Part shown: positions 57,758 through 64,000 of the stretch, in pieces | Layout of the letters: the number at the start of each line of letters is the position of its first letter | Numbering within the stretch: position 1 is the stretch's first letter | Origin: Mermis nigrescens | Lineage: Eukaryota > Nematoda > Enoplea > Mermithida > Mermithidae | Assembly: GCA_036768485.1 (NCBI GenBank) | Contig: JAVLUZ010000154.1 | Location: 40,048,851 to 40,112,850, forward strand | Length of the DNA stretch: 64,000 bases | Direction of reading: 5' to 3' | Notes under the pieces: generated by a model | Databases searched by the model: none | Told to the model about the DNA's origin: nothing | Seen by the model: the letters and a program-made list of their open reading frames with translations, nothing else | Program-made: the position numbers and the translations under genes

Positions 57758-58135
57758 TCATGTGCCAGAGTTTTCTGTAGGTACATATTTTTGGTCATTG
57801 CTCACCCCGACTACATTCAATTGATGACTGAAAATAATCCTTTTTTCACTTTTGCCGCCATCTAAAACTATGGCTTGTTCAACAAAACTTTTACACACTA
57901 GCCAATTTGTATGCAGAATCAGCACTCTGAGGCGGAAACCATCAACCAAGATTCCAGAAAGAGCTACTGACAAACATATAACACACACAATTTCATATAA
58001 AAATTTAATGCTGGTGTTGGCTGAGCCCCACCACATGGCGCTTGCTGTCCTGCCTTTACAAGGCCAACAGTGGAACAGTCTTACCTGGGGGCCCGTGTAA
58101 AGTCGGTCTAGGTATAAAGTCCGGCAGCAGCCCAA
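57758..58135 (-). CDS. Unidentified 125-codon frame
   Basis: An open frame with one hydrophobic stretch (EIVCVICLSVALSGILVDGF). A plus-strand frame in the same place is equally open (82 codons). I cannot tell which, if either, is coding. It lies just inside the outer Polinton terminus. Confidence 0.2.
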   Translation of the reverse strand: MGCCRTLYLDRLYTGPQVRLFHCWPCKGRTASAMWWGSANTSIKFLYEIVCVICLSVALSGILVDGFRLRVLILHTNWLVCKSFVEQAIVLDGGKSEKRIIFSHQLNVVGVSNDQKYVPTENSGT

Positions 58136-58140
58136 AAAGT

Positions 58141-58376
58141 GAACATCAATTAACTTAGTTTACACTCACAATTAATTTACACTTAGTTCAGGTTTAATCC
58201 TAGTTTAATCTTAAGCCTAAGCTGGCCCTGTGCCAATTTTGACCCCCCACTCCTCAACTATGTCCTATCCTTAATCATTGTATATCCTTAACCATTGTAT
58301 ATCTTATAGCGTTGACTATCTTATAGCGTTGCCTATCTTATAGCATTGCACTCTAGGGGAACAATGTATAACCACT
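58141..58376 (-). repeat. Right terminus of the outer Polinton
   Basis: The reverse complement begins AGTGGTTATACATTG, CCCCTAGAGTGCAATGCTAT, then TGGTTAAGGATA iterons, clearly related to the inner terminal repeat. The next six bases, GATATT (58,377-58,382), would be the target duplication. I find no matching left terminus in the window. Confidence 0.8.
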
Positions 58377-59304
58377 GATATTCAGTTGCTGGCAAAGTTC
58401 AAGCCAAATTCGACAAAAATTTTCTATTTCATTTTTAAGCAAACGGAGTTCCAAATAATTTAATTTCAAATTTATGGGGTCATAATCAGGAAAAGCTAAT
58501 TTTTTGCTATTATTTTGTTTCAAAGCAAATTTTGGATGAGGCCCATTAATTTGAATAACGATTCCTTGTTCTGACAAAAATGCATTTTGAATTTCAAGGC
58601 ATTTACTAAAACGCTGTTGCATAACAAAAGCTGCCTGTAAATCATCGACAACTATGTAAGGAGTACTTATTAGTGCTGGGTAGATTCCTTTCTTAACAAA
58701 TGGACAGACTTCTTTAAAATTAGTACTGTTCCATAAAATTATACTTTGGTGGGTCGTACATTTTCCACTAATAGGACAACATGGACTTACGTCTCCTAAA
58801 TCACTAGTCACAGTATCCCCTTCCCAACTGGCAATCTGGCCTTCTACAACTATAAAATTCGAGACAGAGTGACATATGTCCCTTACAGCACCAGTGAAAA
58901 CCTAAGTCAAGGGATAAATTAGTGGTCCAAAACCCAAATTGAGTTTTTACCAATTTTTGTCCCTTATATTCTTTTAGTTCGTAGGATTTTTTACAAATCT
59001 CTGGTAGCACTTTTACCTGGGTAGTTTTATCCGATACTATACCTTTACTGCCAAAAAATCCCATATTAGTGCATATTATTCAGGAAGTAACACTGCATCT
59101 TATGGCTTTTTCGATTTTTGGTTCGATTCTTGGCGTAAAAATAGTAATATTAATGTTTTTTGGATTTTCAAGATTTTGAATGGGAATATTACAAGTGACA
59201 TATTTTGGAAGATTGACTGCTTGTCCACTCTTTCCTGTGTTACACTGTTGAAATTCGATGAGTTCGCCTGTTATTATTGGCAAACTGAAAAATAACAGTA
59301 TCAA
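58377..59304 (-). pseudogene. env: Retroviral-type envelope glycoprotein, truncated
   Basis: Begins with a signal peptide (MILLFFSLPIITG) followed by FQQCNTGKSGQ. After a stop near 59,080 the reading resumes from 59,064 and continues, frame-shifted at about 58,805, as a Cys-rich ectodomain: HWCCKGHMSLCLEFYSC, CPISGKC. It ends in a helical stretch (LRLLKNEIENFCRIW), where the Polinton terminus cuts it. No fusion subunit anchor remains. The family is uncertain; a rhabdo/chuvirus-type glycoprotein captured by a retroelement is possible. Membrane fusion is the expected role. Confidence 0.55.
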
Positions 59305-59417
59305 AGACCAAACAATTATTCAAAAAATTTGTGAGAAATTCGTAATCGTATTCGTTCGCCTTTCTTTAAATATAATCATGCAATTTAAAAGTAATTGCAC
59401 GCAATTTCGGAAAGTAT

Positions 59418-60170
59418 TTAAATAATTTTTATTTTGATTAATTGATGTCGTCGCCACTGCACTCTTTTTTGGTTTGGCGTCATTTTTACATTTCTTGTTC
59501 TTCTTCTCAGCGTCTTCGCCGACTGCAAATAAATAATTGTATTTTCAGGAGAAATGTTTTTCATGAAATTCATCATAAATAAGTTAATAAGTAGGGTAAA
59601 ATATAATAATGATGATATGAATAAATTTAGGATCGTAATTGGATATTTCAGGGAATTTTCCAATTTAACTTGGGATTTAATTTTTAAAGTATTATTTTTG
59701 AATTTATAAAGATCGAATCTTATTTCTTTTTCATTCATATCCAACTTTTTAGGATCTATAATTTCCTCAAGTTTCTTTCTCTCTTCAATTAACAAGTTTT
59801 TGTTATTTCCGAAATAATTCAGAGAACCAAATTTCATTTCAGAGAACATCTTTTGATGTTTATAAGGAAAACACTTACTAATATTTTCTATTTGTTCATC
59901 AAGATTTCTCCAACGCCCGGGTAGTTTACGGATGATAGATGGTTCGCTTTAAGTTTCATGGTTAGTTTTTCCGTCCCCTTCGGTAGCTTTAGTCGTTTTG
60001 ACATTTATTTGCTTGGGCGGCAATGCGGAAGGGCCATGAATCATACAGCAGGTGCAGCGTATCAAAGGAGATGGGGTCAAAGGCATAGGACGTTTTGTTC
60101 CTGATAAAAACGAATTTTTGAGTTCCAAATTTCCGAGAATGTTTTTGAGTTCCTCTTCCTCTTTTTTCTC
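59418..60170 (-). CDS. Unidentified retroelement region with a membrane anchor
   Basis: 60,170-59,945 is open after the gag stop (RPMPLTPSPLIRCTCC). After a stop it continues in frame, LPGRWRNLDEQIENISKC, into a 59,849 frame rich in charged residues. That frame ends in a strong transmembrane segment (ILNLFISSLLYFTLLINLFMM). An acceptor-like TTATTTGCAG at about 59,522 precedes a basic tail. It may be the C-terminus of a second glycoprotein or a spliced product. It occupies the place where protease, RT and integrase would be expected. Confidence 0.4.
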
Positions 60171-60176
60171 TTCAAA

Positions 60177-62361
60177 CTAAATGATGTCCTCCTCAGTGAT
60201 TTGTCGACACAATTTTTTGTCTAAAAGCTTATTTAATGCATCAAAATTCTGCAATTCAGCTTTTTCTGGTAATTTTTCTTCAAAAGATGATTCTTTCAAG
60301 TCATCTAGTTTTTTGTAGGCGGAAAACCGTCCGAATGAACCTGGTACAAAACCGATTAGCGGGATGTTGTCTTCGGAGTTTGAGTTGTCTGTAAAATTGA
60401 TTTTTGAGAAATTTTGGGTATCGTTTTTAGTGGAATTTAGTGGTTTTGGAAAAACTCTAAAATCTTCAAAATTAATGGTAATTGGGCCAGAAAATTCTTG
60501 AAATTTCTGATTTACTCCTTTTGAATTTTTTGATAATTCAAACGTTTGCTGATTATTTTTTATTAATTTATCAAATAAGACGTCGTCTTCTATATCGATG
60601 TAATCATAATATTCATCAATTATTTTATTTTCTATGTTAACATTTATATGCTCATTGCTATCATAATTGTCACATTCATATGCATCTTCATATTTATCTG
60701 CGTCATGGATTAGACTATTTGATCGAGACGGACTTTCGAAAAATTCAGAAAACTTCATATTTGGACAATCATGCAAATCTTGATTACTGTTTACTTGTCC
60801 TTGAATGTTGCGAGAATTTTCTGGAAAAGTGACGCGTTTTTCAATTTTTCTATTAAAAGATGGATTACTAGGATTTGAAAAATTATTTCTAGTATTCAAA
60901 GGATTTCTTGGTATTGCTCCTTGCAAATTCTTTTGAGAATTTTTAGGGCTTGGGGAATAATTATCATGAAACCTATTTGGCGCTGCATTTCGATAATTTA
61001 AATTAAAATTACCACGAGAACGGCGATTCTGGCAATTGATTGCCATATGTCCGTACTGTCCACATAAGGAACAGCAAATAGCTTCATGCAGGGGTCGGCT
61101 CTGATGACGAGGATGAAAAAAACAATCTTCCGTCCAGTGATTTTGTTTATGGCATATTTTACATTGCGGCGGGTTATGTGTAAGCTTATCGACAACTGCT
61201 TTTATTTCATCCAGCTTTTTCACCATTTCCGGATTTGATTTCCGTTCAATCAATTTAAACTTATCCATTTTTGGCTGTAAAGGCAAATTTGATAAATTAT
61301 ATTCTATAGTTTTAGCAGAAATATTAGAAGGTTCTTGCATAGTCTCTCTTAATACTTGTTGTTCTACAAAACAAGCTTTCTTAATAGCCTCTGATAAGAT
61401 TCTTATATTTGGTATATTTTAAACCTTCATAAATTTCCAAAAGCACACCTTTAATAAAAATAGGTTTAATAAAAGCTTCTTGATTTTTCTGGGATATGTC
61501 TGGATAAGCCTGTTTAGCTAAATGGCGTAAGCGATCCAAAAATTCCAAAATACTCTCATTTCTCCTTTGTTTCGCGTCATATATTATCTGTTGATAAACA
61601 TCTGAATCTCTATTTTCCGGGAACACATCTTTTAACTCACGTATTATATCATCATAAGTAGTTTCTTCTATTATTTTACTCGCTTCATTAAATGCTACTA
61701 AAGCGGGGCCTTTCAAATTAGATTCTAAATAAGCAATTTTATAAGAGTTGTCCATTTCAGGAATTCCTTGTAAAGTCATATAACGAGTAAATTTTTTAAG
61801 CCATTCTTCAAATGACTCACCAAAAGCACCAGAAAACGGTTGTGGCGGTTTATAATTTATCATAGTACTAAGACAAAGCAATGGGTCTCCAGGGCTGGGT
61901 CCAAAATCGTGAGAAAAATTAGCATTACCAAATCCTTGATTTTCTTGACCTCCAAAATTATCCACTGTGCTTTTTAAACTTTTGAGTTCTTTATAAATTG
62001 GGGCACCAAAAGAATGAAAAGCTCTTTTTAGGGCTTCTTCCCATTCATCAGGGTTTTTGAACATCTTCCTCGTAATTAGTTTATTAGATGCTCTAGTTAA
62101 AAATTCTTTAAAGCCTTCTTTAAAGTCTTTTTTGGAAAATGTGGTTTTGGAGACAACGGAGGGAATATCTGTGGAAACAAAAGAGGTATCAATAGATAAA
62201 GGGGTTGAACGAGCTGGTCTTACTCTCTTTAGAGGGCTTGCGCTTCTCCTCGGAGTGAGAGTAGTATCAAAAAGAGAGTCTAAAAATGCACAATGTAATT
62301 CTAAAGTTTGTTGAAAATCAGTCGTTCCCTCTTCTTCAAGAGAACTTCCGTCAGTTTTTTC
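60177..62361 (-). CDS. gag: LTR-retroelement gag with two CCHC knuckles, one frameshift
   Basis: An open frame from an acceptor-like GATTTTAG at 62,362 runs through MFKNPDEWEEALKRAFHSFG (62,064). The Retrotrans_gag core follows (PPQPFSGAFGESFEEWLKKF; KIAYLESNLKGPALVAFNE; SILEFLDRLRHLAKQAYPD). A single-base shift near 61,385-61,395 moves reading to the frame SEAIKKACFVEQQV. Two CX2CX4HX4C knuckles follow: CKICHKQNHWTEDC and CSLCGQYGHMAINC. The long C-terminal part is Asn/Asp/Ser-rich and acidic. About 725 codons, long for a gag. It is otherwise well preserved, so relatively young. Confidence 0.75.
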
Positions 62362-62399
62362 CTAAAATCGTTTCTTGGGTCGTTTTGGATCGGTCCTGG

Positions 62400-64000
62400 T
62401 CCAACACTTCCTGATCCTTTCTGGAATCTATTTTCCCTCTTTTTATATCTTAGGGAAAAAAATAAGTTCACACCTTTAATAAAATAATAAGCTACCTTTC
62501 TGGCGCTTCTTATTAAATCACCTTTTTCAACTCTTTGTAATTTTTACGAAGGAGTTATTTTTCAATGAAAAAATCAAATATCAGAGAATCATCTATTGTG
62601 GACGTTTCTCAATATTTAAATTGTTAATAAACGTTGTACACCGTCTACTAACAAAATATATGGGTACCCACTTCACCAAAGAGAAATACAAAACTTCGGA
62701 GGATTAAACAAAACTTTATCTATTAGACTACTAATTTATATTGTGCTTTATCTGCGCTTCTTTTTGCGTAGCTTGTACACACTTCAATTAATAGTTTTCA
62801 AACTGTTTTATCACGACTTTAATATAAGTCTCCCTTTTATCTTATATCTTTTCGTGCTTTATCAGCTTGTTAAATTAGGGCTAATACGTTTAATATATAA
62901 CGCAGCCACAAGAAAACAATGCATGCACAAGAAATAAATTATTGGCAGCACTGCAAGTATTTCTAAAAAATAAGAAAATAAAGGAGGAACAGGTTGAAGC
63001 AAAATACGGAAAACTTCAACTCAGAGAGTAATAAAAAAAGAAAAAAATGCAACCGTATCTTGAAAGCCAGAAAAGGAAAATAAAAATTAATTCTGTCTTT
63101 TTCGGAATTTTTTTTTAAATATCCAAAATGTGCTAGCAAGAGTGCGGAGTCCTGTCAGTCTCACCAAATTTGTCACCTCCTGCTAGCCTTTTATGTTTTG
63201 GTAAAATTTTGTGTGAGAATTTTTGGTGGATTTTATTGTTTTTGGAAAATAAACACCACACAAACACAGTAGCTAGCGATAATAAAATAGATTTACCTTA
63301 CACAAAATTGCAGAGGCAACTACAGGATTCGCGTTCGACTCTCTTCACAACGTAAATACACAGTTAGATACGACGTTCTAGCACAAGAAACGATGAATAA
63401 ATTTGTTTAACAGAATTAAGTAAAAGAAAACAGATCGAATATGATATTGTCAAAGATGTTTGGACGATTCTATTCAACCGTTCGAATACAAGTATGGTAA
63501 GGAAGTATGGACAATTCTATCTCTTTCATTAACTATTTATATCTTTAGTTGGAGGAGGGTTTCATTCTTGCTTCTGATTGGTTAGATTTATCATTGTAGT
63601 CTTATAATGAACTTCAACCTTTAACCATTAGGATAAGTTTGGGCTAGGAAGCATACGGTAGGTTTACGGTAGCTTCATTGCGTATTTTGCTATGAGGGGA
63701 AAAAGTTGACAAATGTTGTCTCTAGGGATTGAAAAATTAATGTTCATCTGCGTTGAATAGTAAAAGTTGTTGCTGATAGTTTGGCCTTCGTTCAACGTTT
63801 CAGAAGAGAAAACTAACAGCAATTTTGGAAGATCAAAAGCTTCTTGGTTAATCTTACGCTTTTTGTATTCCTTTGGCTACCTTTATCACATCATAGGTAT
63901 AAAGTAGTTAAGCTATGAGAATTAGTTTCAGTGTTGTTTTGACTAATGTTTTGCGTCATTGGGGAAACTTTAGGTCAGGATGGCAATTAATTTAGTGTCG
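62400..64000. other. 5' region of the retroelement, LTR not resolved
   Basis: It must hold the leader and probably the 5' LTR. I see no second LTR to compare, and no convincing TGG-type primer-binding site. Confidence 0.3.

Noticed and set aside
62057..62314. 85-codon plus-strand ORF
   Set aside because: Antisense of the gag N-terminal region, which stays open on the minus strand.
62480..62520. GCGCCAGAAAGG as a primer-binding site
   Set aside because: It lacks the leading TGG, and no LTR end could be placed next to it.
1..64000. tRNA or rRNA genes
   Set aside because: I looked for tRNA A/B boxes and rRNA-like conserved blocks by eye and found none convincing; a covariance search would settle this.

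Overview
This is an AT-rich, intron-bearing metazoan nuclear sequence. The basis is GT-AG introns, TATA-type core promoters, CA/GT and AT microsatellites, LTR retroelements, hAT-type MITEs and Maverick/Polinton elements. I cannot name the host; an invertebrate is most likely. Almost everything recognisable is mobile DNA, and most genes are broken.

Layout. (1) 0.8-3.4 kb: a Polinton-like terminus followed by an ORF of unknown function, a broken TATA-binding-protein (TBP) gene with its own TATA box, and a small secreted or membrane protein. (2) 4.4 kb: one possible terminal exon. (3) 8-12.4 kb: a second decayed Polinton. It has a repeated terminal region, a tandemly duplicated promoter segment, a small CxxC protein, a small helical protein, and divergent fragments of the protein-primed DNA polymerase (minus) and the integrase (plus). 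(4) 16.5-28 kb: a decayed BEL/Pao retroelement (gag, protease, RT, integrase, probable env), cut up by several copies of one ~250-bp hAT-like MITE; an antisense gag copy lies at 32.8-33.4 kb. (5) 34-38 kb: exon-like, GC-richer sequence including an F-box protein. (6) 38.2-58.4 kb: an outer Polinton on the minus strand. Its polymerase gene has about nine exons; it also carries a penton-like gene and an integrase gene. The integrase is split by (7) an inner Polinton at 44,970-55,748 with ~1.39-kb terminal inverted repeats and a 6-bp target duplication. The inner element carries integrase, packaging ATPase, a conserved Polinton protein, a pVI-like protein, the major capsid protein, an adenain-type protease and penton remnants, but no polymerase. 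(8) 58.4-62.4 kb: a gag-env retroelement on the minus strand whose env is cut by the end of the outer Polinton.

The nesting is explicit: retroviral env, outer Polinton, inner Polinton, 1.4-kb hAT-like element, MITE. The target duplications give an order of insertion. The most unusual items are the TBP-like gene beside a Polinton terminus, a CxxC protein conserved between two Polintons, and a stem-loop with compensating changes in the terminal repeats of different Polinton families.

Regions where I see no gene: 420-830, 3,435-4,395, 4,600-7,970 (apart from a GT microsatellite), 12,500-14,210, 14,470-15,700, 18,700-19,100, 22,570-23,350, 28,000-28,950, 29,230-30,890, 31,100-31,730, 31,950-32,480, 62,400-64,000.
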